The translations under genes and the position numbers were made by a program. This document shows positions 7,790 to 16,393 of a stretch of 34,159 nucleotides of DNA, one piece after another. How positions within the stretch are numbered: position 1 is the stretch's first letter; each line of letters opens with the position of its first letter. Under the pieces are notes generated by a model that was not told the origin of the DNA, searched no databases, and saw nothing but the letters and a program-made list of their open reading frames with translations. This stretch comes from Fen731 sp964481885 (GTDB lineage: Bacteria; Actinomycetota; Humimicrobiia; Humimicrobiales; Humimicrobiaceae). The stretch covers positions 1 to 34,159 of the forward strand of contig CAYZUS010000023.1 of NCBI GenBank assembly GCA_964481885.1. The letters run 5' to 3'.

Positions 7790-8792
7790 TTAAACAAACC
7801 TTTCTCCCAAGTAAGATATTTTCTACTTCTTTATATTTTAGTCCTTCTATTATTTTTAGCGCCTGTTCATAAGGATCGGCCTTTTTTTCTGCAATATCTT
7901 TAATGACTTTCCTGAATTCTTCTTCAGATTCAAAGCTTTTCCTGAAATAATCCACGAAATAACTATAAACCTCATCTTTAAGCTCCTGGCCCGCCCGCTG
8001 CCTTAAATACTGCTCTTTTTTATGATCCAAAAAATAATCCCTGTGGCTGTTTATTTCCCTGATTAACTCATCAAACCCTTTATTGGCCCATGCGCTTGTC
8101 AGTATTATTTTTTGCTGCCACAATTGCTCATCCGTTGGGCCTCCGGGCAGGTAATCCCGGTTTCTTATCAGGGACTGCATGTTCTGTAAAAGCTCACCCG
8201 GGTCCGTTTTATCAACCTTGTTTATTACAAATATATCTCCTATTTCGAGAACACCTGCTTTTATCGTCTGTACAAAGTCCCCCATCTCCGGAACCAGGAC
8301 AAGAACAGTCGTGTGCGCAAAGTTCATTACGCTTACTTCGGTCTGCCCTACACCTACTGTTTCAAGGATTATCACGTCTTTGCCCATTGCATCCAGTATA
8401 TTTATAATGCGGGCCGCTGATCTTGAAAGTCCGCCGTACCATCCTCTTGTGGCAAGGCTTTTTATAAACACCTTGTCGTCTGTGGAATGCTGTATCATTC
8501 TTACCCGGTCTCCAAGTATTGCGCCGCTTGTCATTGGGCTTGACGGGTCCACTGCAACCACACCCACGCTTTTGCCTTCCTGTTCCCTGAAATGTTTGAT
8601 GAGCAGATTAACAATGGTGCTCTTTCCGGAACCGGGAAGGCCGGTTACTCCAAGGATATATGCATTTCCAGTGTGGGGATACAGATAGTGCATATCCTCA
8701 TAAACATCAGGAGATTCCTCCTCAACTTTTCTTATAAGCTCTGCAGCGGCCCTGATTTTGCCTTCAATTACATCTTTTGCAAGTTTGCTCAT
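7767..8792 (-). CDS. meaB: MeaB/ArgK-type G-protein chaperone of B12 mutase
   Basis: GTPase that protects and reloads adenosylcobalamin in acyl-CoA mutases. It is 341 aa, normal for the family. Motifs: P-loop GLPGSGKST (51-59), VDPSSPMTSGAILGDRVRM with the base-switch region, ETVGVGQTEV (switch region and G3), and NKVD as the guanine-specificity motif. Its start overlaps the pta stop by ATGA (8789-8792) and its end overlaps the mutase gene, so the three are translationally coupled. This supports a dedicated mutase chaperone rather than an arginine-transport kinase, the old ArgK name. Confidence 0.93.
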   Translation of the reverse strand: MSKLAKDVIEGKIRAAAELIRKVEEESPDVYEDMHYLYPHTGNAYILGVTGLPGSGKSTIVNLLIKHFREQEGKSVGVVAVDPSSPMTSGAILGDRVRMIQHSTDDKVFIKSLATRGWYGGLSRSAARIINILDAMGKDVIILETVGVGQTEVSVMNFAHTTVLVLVPEMGDFVQTIKAGVLEIGDIFVINKVDKTDPGELLQNMQSLIRNRDYLPGGPTDEQLWQQKIILTSAWANKGFDELIREINSHRDYFLDHKKEQYLRQRAGQELKDEVYSYFVDYFRKSFESEEEFRKVIKDIAEKKADPYEQALKIIEGLKYKEVENILLGRKVCLNDRETKY

Positions 8793-9835
8793 ATAATACC
8801 CGCGTCCTCCATGCCTTTTAGCTGCATCAAAGTCATTGATACAAGCAAAACTATATCTTCAACAAGACATCCTCTAGAAAGGTCATTAAAAGGTTTGGCG
8901 GCGCCCTGTATTACTGTTCCACAGACTTCCGCTTTTGCAAGCCTTTGCATTATCTTGTATCCCATATTAGCAGCATTTAATTCCGGAAAAATAAGGACAT
9001 TTGCCTTGCCTTTTACAGGGCTGTCAGGACATTTGATTGCGGCTACTTCGGGGACTACTGCAGCATCAAATTGAAGTTCCCCATCAATTATCATTTCAGG
9101 GTAAATAGCTTTAACCCTTTGCACCGCATTGCGTATTTTATCAAATTCATCACTTTTGGCGCTTCCTTTTGTCGAATATGAGAGCAGAGCCACTATTGGC
9201 TCCTCGCTGAAAACTCCTTTTGCTGTTTCATATCCTGAGAGGGCCATGTCAACAAGCTGGTCCTCGGTTGGCTGTGGGATTATTGCAGGGTCCGAAACAA
9301 GAAATTTACCTTTTACCCCGAATATACAATCTGGAATCTCCACAAAAGCTGCCCCACTCAGGGTTTTTTTACCTTTGGACAGTCCCAGGACATTTATTAC
9401 GGCTCTCATCAGATCCGCAGTCGAGCTTACTGAACCTCCGACTACACAATCAGCCATACCTTTTTTAAGCATTACGGATGCCCAATATGACGAATTAAGC
9501 ACGCTCTCGTTTAATTTTTCATCTGTTATTTCTTTATTTCTTTTTTCATAACAGGACTTTATAAAAGATTTATAATCGTCTCTGTCCTTTGAGGTTACCG
9601 GATCTATAATGTAAAACCTGTCAGTTTTTTTAACACCAGCTTCTTTAATCTTTTCAGCAATTCCTGGCTGATTTCCTATCAGGTAAAAACTGCTGTCATT
9701 AAAATCCTGTAAATAATCAAGCGCTTTTATTAGTCTTATGTCATTTCCGTCACTGAAAGCAATTTTTCGTTTTATGGTTTTTGACCTGTCAACAAATTCC
9801 CTGATAAAAGCGCTTTCTTTTATATTTTTATTCAA
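8789..9835 (-). CDS. pta: Phosphate acyltransferase (Pta family)
   Basis: Converts an acyl-CoA and phosphate to acyl-phosphate and CoA; acetyl-CoA is the usual substrate. It is 348 aa, the short single-domain Pta form without an N-terminal DRTGG/BioD extension. Recognisable segments are GMADCVVGG, VSDPAI, LLSYSTKGSA, DGELQFDAA and NVLIFPELNAANMGYK, all standard in Pta. The start is TTG (9833-9835), supported by GGAGG 8 bases upstream. It lies 21 bp after the gntR stop and overlaps meaB, so it belongs to the mutase operon. Context suggests the acyl group could be propionyl, butyryl or isobutyryl derived from the mutase reaction, giving acyl-phosphate for ATP formation by an acyl kinase. No acyl kinase gene is present here. 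Confidence 0.87.
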   Translation of the reverse strand: MNKNIKESAFIREFVDRSKTIKRKIAFSDGNDIRLIKALDYLQDFNDSSFYLIGNQPGIAEKIKEAGVKKTDRFYIIDPVTSKDRDDYKSFIKSCYEKRNKEITDEKLNESVLNSSYWASVMLKKGMADCVVGGSVSSTADLMRAVINVLGLSKGKKTLSGAAFVEIPDCIFGVKGKFLVSDPAIIPQPTEDQLVDMALSGYETAKGVFSEEPIVALLSYSTKGSAKSDEFDKIRNAVQRVKAIYPEMIIDGELQFDAAVVPEVAAIKCPDSPVKGKANVLIFPELNAANMGYKIMQRLAKAEVCGTVIQGAAKPFNDLSRGCLVEDIVLLVSMTLMQLKGMEDAGII

Positions 9836-9856
9836 GTTATTACCTCCTGGTAAAAA

Positions 9857-10609
9857 TCAATAATCTTTTTCAAAAACAAATTTTCCATTTGCAGGATTAA
9901 AATACTCTTCAAAATATATTGTCCCGGGACCGTCGGAATTCTCCACCGTCCAGAATGTCTGCAGGTAATGGACAATTCTTTTTGAACCGGTATCCAGGTT
10001 TAAAAGCCCGGCTGTTTCGTCGTCAGGTATTGCCGGCTCAAGGATCCTTTTTGAATGAGTCAGCTTTATCTTTAATATCTTTGTAATAATATTGGTAAAG
10101 GAATTACCTGTCAGGACAGATTTCTTTATATTACCTGTTAAATCATATGGCAGATATGCTTTTGTCATATATAAGGGAGCGCCGTATGCAAATATTATCC
10201 TTTTTACAAACAATATCTTTGCATCGCCCTCAAGCTCAAGAATTTTGGATATTTTTTCATCAGGGGCAATGACTTTATTTTCCAGTATTTTATTTAAAGT
10301 CTCAACACCCTCATTTCTTAATTCATCGACAATACTAGAGACTTTCTGGAGTGAATGGGTCTCAATTTTTTTCCTGATAAATGTACCTTTGCCGCGCTCC
10401 CTGACTATATACCCGTTAACTTCAAGTTCTTTTAGTGCCTGTCTTACAGTGATACGGCTTACGCCATATTTTTCACACAGCTGTATTTCACCATACAACC
10501 TGTCCCCTTCTGAAAGAATTTTTTTTTCAATACTTTCAACAATATTTTCATATAGCTGATAGTAATAAGGGATTTTAAGATTTTTATTAATTTTAAGTTC
10601 AGCAATCAT
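9857..10609 (-). CDS. GntR/HutC-family transcriptional regulator
   Basis: Effector-responsive DNA-binding protein of 250 aa. A winged-helix domain spans about residues 10-80, with the classic segment CEKYGVSRITVRQALKEL and wing GYIVRERGKGTFI. A UTRA effector domain fills about 95-240. It is the first gene of the pta-meaB-mutase operon, 21 bp ahead of pta, and is the obvious candidate controller of that operon; the effector may be an acyl or acyl-CoA compound (inference). The ATG at 10607-10609 has no convincing ribosome-binding site, and the DNA around the start is reiterated upstream, so the exact start is uncertain. Confidence 0.88.
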   Translation of the reverse strand: MIAELKINKNLKIPYYYQLYENIVESIEKKILSEGDRLYGEIQLCEKYGVSRITVRQALKELEVNGYIVRERGKGTFIRKKIETHSLQKVSSIVDELRNEGVETLNKILENKVIAPDEKISKILELEGDAKILFVKRIIFAYGAPLYMTKAYLPYDLTGNIKKSVLTGNSFTNIITKILKIKLTHSKRILEPAIPDDETAGLLNLDTGSKRIVHYLQTFWTVENSDGPGTIYFEEYFNPANGKFVFEKDY

Positions 10610-10740
10610 TGTTTTGCGGTTGATAGTAATAAGGAATTTTCAAATTTTTATTTACTTTAATTTGGCAATAATTTTATACAGGTTATAGAAATAAGAAACT
10701 TTTAAAATTTTTATTTACTTTGATTCTGAGAGTTAATATC
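10557..10740 (-). repeat. Three decayed tandem copies of the gntR 5' end (62-64 bp unit)
   Basis: The first copy (10557-10620) contains the first codons of gntR; the second (10621-10682) and third (10683-about 10740) lie upstream. All begin (plus strand) with TGATAGTAATAAGG or TTATAGAAATAAGA and share a central ATTTTTATT. Copy 1 against copy 2 is identical over the first 14 bases and about three-quarters identical overall. In copy 2 the codons for IPYYYQ are still recognisable but interrupted by stops. Confidence 0.75.
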
Positions 10741-11047
10741 ATAAATTTAATTCTGCGGACTATTGTTATAACATTATAACATCTATTTTTAAAAAAACCA
10801 CATAAAATCCAAAATAGCGGTATAATGTTTTCTTGATAATATAAAAATAAAAAAAATATAGTGACAATAGAATATTGCCAATAAATAATGCAAAAATGGT
10901 ACCAGCCGGTATTAAATAACACCGGGTTCTATTGAATAACAAACCTGGTTCTACTGAACAGAACCTGAATTATTTATAGCCGGACTTATCAGTGCAAATA
11001 TTATTTAAAGTAAAACCAGTTTTGGAATACCATCAGGAAGGAATCGT
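10741..11047. promoter_or_regulatory. Divergent intergenic region with 20-22-bp repeats
   Basis: Region between gntR (minus) and the transglutaminase-like gene (plus). Three successive imperfect units at about 10901-10960 share a pattern like CCGGGTTCTATTGAATAAC and CCTGGTTCTACTGAACA; the last also forms GGTTC...GAACC. Repeated sites of this size suit regulator binding, but no regulator is assigned. The rest is AT-rich and promoter-like without clear boxes. Confidence 0.4.
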
Positions 11048-12841
11048 ATGAAAATGCCAGAGAAAAAAAACACACAAAAGAATCCATTTTCCGTCACCCT
11101 TCCGGATATGGAAAAATGCTCGTCTTCTTTCATAATGTCAGATATGGAAAAGTATTCTTCCTCTGTAACCCTGTCAGACATGGAAATATTTATTTTCCCT
11201 GAACTTTTATACGGCCTGCTTTTGGCCAATATAATGTCTCCTGTAATATGGGCCTGGAAAGAAGACCCTTGGTTTAAAGATATTGAAAACATGACACCGT
11301 ACAAGAGGGTCTTAAGAGTCAAACAGTTTATAATGGACAACTTTGATTTTAATCTTGACCTTGATACCTGGGGACTTACGACAAAAGAAGCCGAAATTTC
11401 AAGGTTTAAATCATTTATGGACGAAGATGTAATAAACAAAAGCAATGCCCTGTTTGGTTATGAAGGAGACAAGTATTATTTTGATATGGATATCAGAAAG
11501 CATTTTGGCATTGACAAATATAAATCCAATATAATCCCCTACTGGAAGACAGAAACTGTTGAAGCAATGGAAGCTTTCAAGCATAAAGAAGGTCATAAAA
11601 AGGGTGCCGGCGAATGTGTATCTTTGTCAACACTTTATGCGGCTGCGCTGTTTATTATATGCAAAATACCACTGCAAGACGTATTCCTTATGGCCTCCCC
11701 CCTACACTCTCAAAATTTTATTGATGTAAAGGATGGGGTTTTAACAAATAACAGGAGAATAGTCACAAAAAACATGTGGTTTAATGGCACCGAACTTACA
11801 GCAAAGGCACAGAGAGCCATGAGAAATGAGCAGGTCACCATAGTTTCCCACTGCTCCGGGTTTGTGCACATTATATATCCGGAGGCCACAATGAATGAAA
11901 AAGCATATGACAGATTTGAGAACAAGCTGAAAAAATTCCTGGTCACTGATATTAATTATGACATATTATGCAATTTTTTAAGGCAGGAGAGTCAGCTGCA
12001 AAAATGCTTCCAGATAAGGCATAACTATAATGGCACTGACAGGTATATTGGTGCTGAAAAAGCATTTGCCTATGAGCATACAAGTTCTTTTAAGGTAAAC
12101 GAAAGCACCATAGACCAGCTTTTATCAGAAATTGATGAATACGAATTTTACTCGGAATCCATGGAAGGCAAAATTAGCCTGAACAAATTTAGTGATTATT
12201 TTAAAATCAACAGGATAAATTTTCACGAAAAGAACAGCTTAAATAAACTGGTGGAAGAACTTGATTGCCCGCATATGAGAAAAAATGAGATTCTGGCGTC
12301 ACTTTTTGCATTCTGCAATCTGGAACCAAAGCTTCCCGGAAAAGACAAAAATTTCGTAAATAGCGAGCCAGTCAATATAAAAACTGACATGGACAGGGAA
12401 AGCATTATATCCTACCTTGAATCCATAAGAGACAAAAACCTGACTGCGGACCTGGCATTTTATTCTTACAGGGATTTCTCCAGGACCAGCTGGGAACCTT
12501 TTTTAAAAGCATCTTTTGAAAGAAATCCCGTATCAGTTAAAGCCTGTGAAAAACTCAGTGACGCAGAGGTGGTGCACACACTGGGCAATATTTCCAATCA
12601 ATCCATATATGATGGCGCAAGGATGGCGCAGCCTGACGAAGTGTGGAACTACCGTATGGGAGATGGCCTGGAAAGGGCGATATGTCTGGCCAACATTTTA
12701 AAAAGCAGAAACCCCGGCCTAAACATGGAAATTGCTGTTGAAAACGACCATGCTGATATAATTACAGGGGGAAAAACAATTACATGGCCATCCGTCAAGG
12801 GTTTAAAGGGAAATATAAGAATAGATAGCAATTCTTTGTAG
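11048..12841 (+). CDS. Large transglutaminase-like (papain-fold) protein of unknown function
   Basis: 597-aa protein with a transglutaminase-like core: GAGECVSLSTLYAAAL gives Cys190, ASPLHSQNFID gives His220 and Asp226, a plausible Cys-His-Asp triad. The rest (about 240-597) matches nothing I can name. No signal peptide is present; a hydrophobic stretch near 50-69 (PELLYGLLLANIMSPVIWAW) is short. The N terminus holds three 12-residue repeats (15-48) around DMEK. The start ATG has GGAAGG 6-11 bases upstream; a second ATG two codons later is equally possible. Transcribed divergently from gntR. Cysteine-protease, amidase or structural roles are all possible. Confidence 0.65.
   Translation: MKMPEKKNTQKNPFSVTLPDMEKCSSSFIMSDMEKYSSSVTLSDMEIFIFPELLYGLLLANIMSPVIWAWKEDPWFKDIENMTPYKRVLRVKQFIMDNFDFNLDLDTWGLTTKEAEISRFKSFMDEDVINKSNALFGYEGDKYYFDMDIRKHFGIDKYKSNIIPYWKTETVEAMEAFKHKEGHKKGAGECVSLSTLYAAALFIICKIPLQDVFLMASPLHSQNFIDVKDGVLTNNRRIVTKNMWFNGTELTAKAQRAMRNEQVTIVSHCSGFVHIIYPEATMNEKAYDRFENKLKKFLVTDINYDILCNFLRQESQLQKCFQIRHNYNGTDRYIGAEKAFAYEHTSSFKVNESTIDQLLSEIDEYEFYSESMEGKISLNKFSDYFKINRINFHEKNSLNKLVEELDCPHMRKNEILASLFAFCNLEPKLPGKDKNFVNSEPVNIKTDMDRESIISYLESIRDKNLTADLAFYSYRDFSRTSWEPFLKASFERNPVSVKACEKLSDAEVVHTLGNISNQSIYDGARMAQPDEVWNYRMGDGLERAICLANILKSRNPGLNMEIAVENDHADIITGGKTITWPSVKGLKGNIRIDSNSL
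11090..11191 (+). repeat. 36-bp in-frame triplication in the transglutaminase-like gene
   Basis: Residues 15-26, 27-38 and 39-48 repeat the pattern S-[V/F]-[T/I]-[L/M]-[P/S]-D-M-E. The DNA shows the same 36-bp period, with about two-thirds identity between copies. The repeat lies just before the first hydrophobic segment. Confidence 0.65.
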
Positions 12842-12951
12842 GAACTTCATATAATAATCAGTTCTTTTCAGAATTTCACATATAAATTTGGGGGGGGTAT
12901 CCGCTTCTCTTTCTTTTTGTATGACAACTTTATAACCAATTTTTCAAAAGA
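12842..12951. other. Non-coding flank with a G8 run
   Basis: After the transglutaminase-like stop there is an AT-rich stretch with a run of eight G at about 12890-12897, unusual in this AT-rich DNA. No convincing terminator is seen. Confidence 0.3.
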
Positions 12952-13077
12952 TAGAAGCATGTCCGAGAATAAGCATCTAAGTTTTTTACATGCTATATGC
13001 AGTATGTCGGTCTCCAATCAGATACTATATATATTGAGGTCTTAATTTAAAAATATTTTTTTTCGGACAGGCTCCTA
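12952..13077. mobile_element. MITE-like element: short non-coding segment with terminal inverted repeats
   Basis: An 18-bp inverted repeat bounds a 126-bp segment: TAGAAGCATGTCCGAGAA at 12952-12969, and the reverse complement of 13060-13077, TAGGAGCCTGTCCGAAAA. The two match at 15 of 18 positions. Both ends carry TA, compatible with a TA target duplication. The interior has no coding potential. The GCCTGTCCGAA-type end resembles ends of known insertion sequences, so this may be a MITE or a remnant. It lies immediately upstream of the broken rhuM gene. Confidence 0.55.
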
Positions 13078-13189
13078 GTTATAAAAGCTGCTTCATTTAT
13101 GAAAAATAAATAATTGTAAAATATTTGTTTTTGTTGTATTATTTGTTAATATAATTATTATGTAAGTATTGCGATTAAGGATTAATGCT

Positions 13190-14227
13190 TTGGAAAAAAA
13201 TAATAATAATATTTCACAAAACAGTTTCACGGAATTTTTGCTCTATACTGCCCCTGATGGTAAAGTTAAGATAGAAATATTTCTGCGAAATGAAAATATC
13301 AGGCTTACCCAAGCAAAGATTGCAGAATTCTTTAATGTAGATCGTTCTGTTATTTCCAAACATCTTAAAAATATTTTCGAAAGTGTTGAATTACAAGAAA
13401 CTTCAGTATGTGCAAATTTTGCACATACTGCCGATGATGGAAAAATATATGATACAAAATTCTATAATCTCGATGCTATTATTTCTGTTGGCTACCGTGT
13501 GAATTCTGTTCAGGCTACTCATTTTCGCATCTGGGCAACACAAGTGCTCAAAGAGTATATCATAAAAGGTTTTGCCATGAATGATGACCGGCTAAAAAAT
13601 CCCGGCAAGGTCTTTGGCAGCGATTATTTTGAGGAACAACTGGCTCGAATCAGAGATATTCGCAGCAGTGAGCGCAGATTCTACTAAAAAATTACGGACA
13701 TATACTCGCAGTGCAGCGCTGACTATAATCCAAATACAAAAATAACAGAACAATTTTTTGCAACAGTCCAGAATAAGCTCCACTTTGCCATATCCGGACA
13801 GACAGCAGCAGAAATTGTTTTCTCCAGGGTCGGCAGTGAAAAACCAAATATGGGCTTAGTAACCTGGAAAAACTCACCTAAAGAAGCAATTCGGAAAGAC
13901 GATGTCAGTATTGCTAAAAATTACCTTAATGAAAAAGAACTTGATGGACTTAATCGGATTGTGACCATGTATCTTGATTATGCTGAAATGCAGGCACAAA
14001 AAGGAGTAGCAATGTATATGAAAGACTGGGTAGAAAAACTAAACGCATTTTTACAATTCAATGAAAAAGTAATCTTGCAGGATAACGGTAAAATCAGTCA
14101 CGCAGTATCGACAGCTTTGGCTGAAAAAGAATATGAGAAGTTTCAGGTTAGTCAAGATCGTTTGCTGGAATCCGACTTCGACCGCGATGTAAATAAATTG
14201 CTAAAATCTGCTGTTAAAAAAGAATAA
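13190..14227 (+). pseudogene. rhuM: RhuM-family protein gene interrupted by one in-frame stop
   Basis: RhuM (virulence-protein-like) family gene, usually about 330-350 aa; its molecular role is not established. The first part contains a helix-turn-helix-like segment (LTQAKIAEFFNVDRSVISKHLKNI) and the conserved RVNSVQATHFRIWATQVLKEYIIKGF and DYFEEQLARIRDIRSSERRFY. A TAA at 13685-13687 follows, after which the same frame continues without any shift as KITDIYSQCSADYNPNT, then FFATVQNKLHFAISGQTAAEI and NRIVTMYLDYAE through to 14227. Family members usually have Gln at the stop position, so a single CAA to TAA change explains it. TTG at 13190 with AAGG upstream is the likely start. The gene is a recent pseudogene, a sequencing error or a readthrough case. 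RhuM genes often travel on mobile DNA, and a MITE-like element lies next to it. Confidence 0.85.
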
Positions 14228-14335
14228 TATATTGATTAGGCCTAATTATCATTGTCTAATTAAATTATGCTTGCTAAAAAACTAGCAAATTAATCTAAAA
14301 ATAAAACAAATATTGTAAAATTATTCAGTTTTCAA
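14228..14335. other. Convergent intergenic region with palindromes
   Basis: Between the converging rhuM and URO-D-like genes lie a perfect 12-bp palindrome ATTAGGCCTAAT (14235-14246) and a weak AT-rich hairpin TTGCTA / TAGCAA (14271-14276, 14283-14288). The hairpin could act as a weak two-way terminator; there is no strong T-tract. Confidence 0.35.
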
Positions 14336-15373
14336 TTAGTACTTTATTTTTATCGGGTAAATTCCAAATTTTCTTACTGTATCAACCATGGCCCTTACAT
14401 TTTCAACAGGCATTGGGCTTGTTATTGTGTTGCTTGAGCCGCATGCGTAAAATCCGCTGGCCGCAATATTTTTCAGATTATTTAAAACAAGCTTCTCCAC
14501 ATCTTGCTGGCTGCCCCTGATTAAAGTATCCATTTCAATATTTCCCAACAAACACAATCTGTCTTTATATTTATCCTGTACCTCTTTAATAGACATCGCC
14601 TTTGGCTCTATAGGATGGATTGCATTAAAGCCGCAGTCCAGAAGATCGTCAATGATTTCCCAAATCCTTCCGTCTGAATGATATATAAAAGGAATATTTT
14701 TCTTTTTACATATCTGGCCCATTTTTTTATACCATGGAAAAACATTCTCCCTTAAAATATCTGCTGAAATCATAAGTCCTTCGGTGTATGCTATGTCGTC
14801 AACTGCAGCAAAAGCGCCGACAGTTTCAAACTCAATGATTTTACTGAATACTTCAAACTGAATCTGTCCAACTTTGGAAAACACTTTTCTTACAAGATCC
14901 GGATTTTCTATTGTGGAAATGCAGAAGTTATTAAAACTCATCAGCATCCACGTAGCCGTAAATATCTTGCCTCCGGTGGCTATTATTTTCATGTTCTGTG
15001 GCAGGACTTTTTTTGCATCCATAAAAACAGAGTAATCCTCTTTGACTGGATCCATCCAGTCATAGTTTTCAATATCATTTAAGGTCCTTATGAGGCCATC
15101 ATCTTCATCTGCCCAGGTCATGCCGTCTTTTTCAGTCTGATGTCCTATTGTTTTTGCAGGTTTTAAAATTCCTTTTGCAGCCAGGATAAAATCATGGCAG
15201 TGTTCCAGGGAAAATCTCACCTCATCTTCCAGGCTTAGCGGCTTTTTTGCCAAATACTTCTCTTTAAAGCCTTCGTCGATGTGAAGCTCTATTAAAGGAA
15301 CGCATTTTTTATCCTCGTCTTTATCCCGGCATAAAAGCACATTTTTAAGATTTTCAAAATCAGGCTTATACAT
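14336..15373 (-). CDS. Uroporphyrinogen decarboxylase (URO-D) superfamily protein, methyltransferase-like
   Basis: 345-aa TIM-barrel protein of the URO-D/MtaA/CmuA superfamily, whose characterised members either decarboxylate uroporphyrinogen or move methyl groups between corrinoid proteins and acceptors. Seen here: FIYHSDGRIWEIIDDLLDCGFNAIHPIEP, LCLLGNIEMDTL and GFYACGSSNTITSPMPVENVRAMVDTVRKFG, the usual C-terminal series of the methyltransferase-like branch. The N-terminal substrate Arg/Asp signature of true haem-pathway URO-D is not visible. It is the last gene of the sugar locus, 14 bp after the TIM-barrel isomerase-like gene. Its job there is unknown; methyl transfer or decarboxylation of a sugar-derived acid are possibilities. 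Confidence 0.8.
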   Translation of the reverse strand: MYKPDFENLKNVLLCRDKDEDKKCVPLIELHIDEGFKEKYLAKKPLSLEDEVRFSLEHCHDFILAAKGILKPAKTIGHQTEKDGMTWADEDDGLIRTLNDIENYDWMDPVKEDYSVFMDAKKVLPQNMKIIATGGKIFTATWMLMSFNNFCISTIENPDLVRKVFSKVGQIQFEVFSKIIEFETVGAFAAVDDIAYTEGLMISADILRENVFPWYKKMGQICKKKNIPFIYHSDGRIWEIIDDLLDCGFNAIHPIEPKAMSIKEVQDKYKDRLCLLGNIEMDTLIRGSQQDVEKLVLNNLKNIAASGFYACGSSNTITSPMPVENVRAMVDTVRKFGIYPIKIKY

Positions 15374-15387
15374 TTTTACTCTTTCGC

Positions 15388-16383
15388 TTATATTTTACCG
15401 AATATCAGTTCCCTTATCATCAGCATATTATCAACATAGTTGTGGTTTCTTAAGTTCTCATCAATCTCGTTTTCGTGCTCCAGCAGAATATTGGCCATTT
15501 TTTCATAGTCTTTTACAAACTTTACTGCAAGCTGTAACATTTTTGCCCTGTCATTTCTCGGTGTGACAGTGTCTATGTTGAGCCAGCCCTTAAAGTCAGC
15601 TTTACCGAGCTGATAAAACATCTCAAGGGTATCCCAGAAACTTATGGAACCGAAAACAAGGTCAGGATCGGCATCCCTGTAGTTGTCATTTAAATGCACC
15701 TGGTAAAGCTTTCCGTATTTGTTGTAAAGAGCCAGGGATTCTGCGGGCCTTTCCTGCGCAAAAAGAGAATGCCCGAGGTCAAGCGCAGCTCCAACATTGT
15801 CCACATCAAGACATTTTATAAAAAACATAAGCTTTCCGCAGTCTTCAATATATTCCTTGGCCCTTGGATCTTTTTGCTTGGGCTCAATTGCAATTTTGAC
15901 TTTTGGGTTATACGCTCCGAGTTCATTTACTGACTCAATCATATAATCCCAGGCTCTTGCATAATCAGCCTGGAAAACATAGTCAAATCCGTCATGGGCA
16001 GGCCACAGCAGGATGCTGTAAGCATCAAGCTCAACTGAAATATCAATGTTTCTCTTTGTTATTTCTATGGCTTCCTTCCTGATTTTTTTGTCAAAAGACG
16101 AAATTGAGCCCAGCTTGAATTTTGGGTCCGACCATATATCTGGGCCCATGTCTGCCACTCTCAAACCATAATTTGAAAGTACTGACTTTAATTTTGCAGG
16201 GTCCTCTATATAAGGATGGCCCGGATACCATACGGCCAAACCTTCGAGGCCATCTATTTTTTCCATATCCTGGAGCATTTTCTCAAAATCATAGAGGGTA
16301 TCGTAGCCTCCCGGGACATATCTTTCAGAAAATGAACCGAAGCAGCCATAATGGCAGTTGATGTTGAGTTTTAGTTTCTTCAT
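15388..16383 (-). CDS. Xylose-isomerase-like TIM-barrel protein (sugar phosphate isomerase/epimerase)
   Basis: 331-aa AP-endonuclease-2 superfamily enzyme, a metal-dependent sugar isomerase, epimerase or dehydratase type. The segments KIAIEPKQKDP (metal-binding Glu), GAALDLGHS (Asp and His) and YQVHLNDN (His, Asp) are the expected metal-site positions. A strong GGAGG stands 6 bases ahead of the ATG, just inside the 10-bp gap after the amidohydrolase gene, so translation is probably coupled. It is the only isomerase candidate in this kinase-containing locus, which makes it the likely ketose-forming or epimerising step. Confidence 0.8.
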   Translation of the reverse strand: MKKLKLNINCHYGCFGSFSERYVPGGYDTLYDFEKMLQDMEKIDGLEGLAVWYPGHPYIEDPAKLKSVLSNYGLRVADMGPDIWSDPKFKLGSISSFDKKIRKEAIEITKRNIDISVELDAYSILLWPAHDGFDYVFQADYARAWDYMIESVNELGAYNPKVKIAIEPKQKDPRAKEYIEDCGKLMFFIKCLDVDNVGAALDLGHSLFAQERPAESLALYNKYGKLYQVHLNDNYRDADPDLVFGSISFWDTLEMFYQLGKADFKGWLNIDTVTPRNDRAKMLQLAVKFVKDYEKMANILLEHENEIDENLRNHNYVDNMLMIRELIFGKI

Positions 16384-16393
16384 TTAGTCCTCC

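Noticed and set aside
12649..12831. Minus-strand reading inside the transglutaminase-like gene
   Set aside because: Shadow of a longer gene with coherent coding; no start signal.
13850..14227. Separate gene starting at 13850
   Set aside because: It is in the same frame as the upstream RhuM part and is the family's C-terminal half; better described as one gene broken by a stop.
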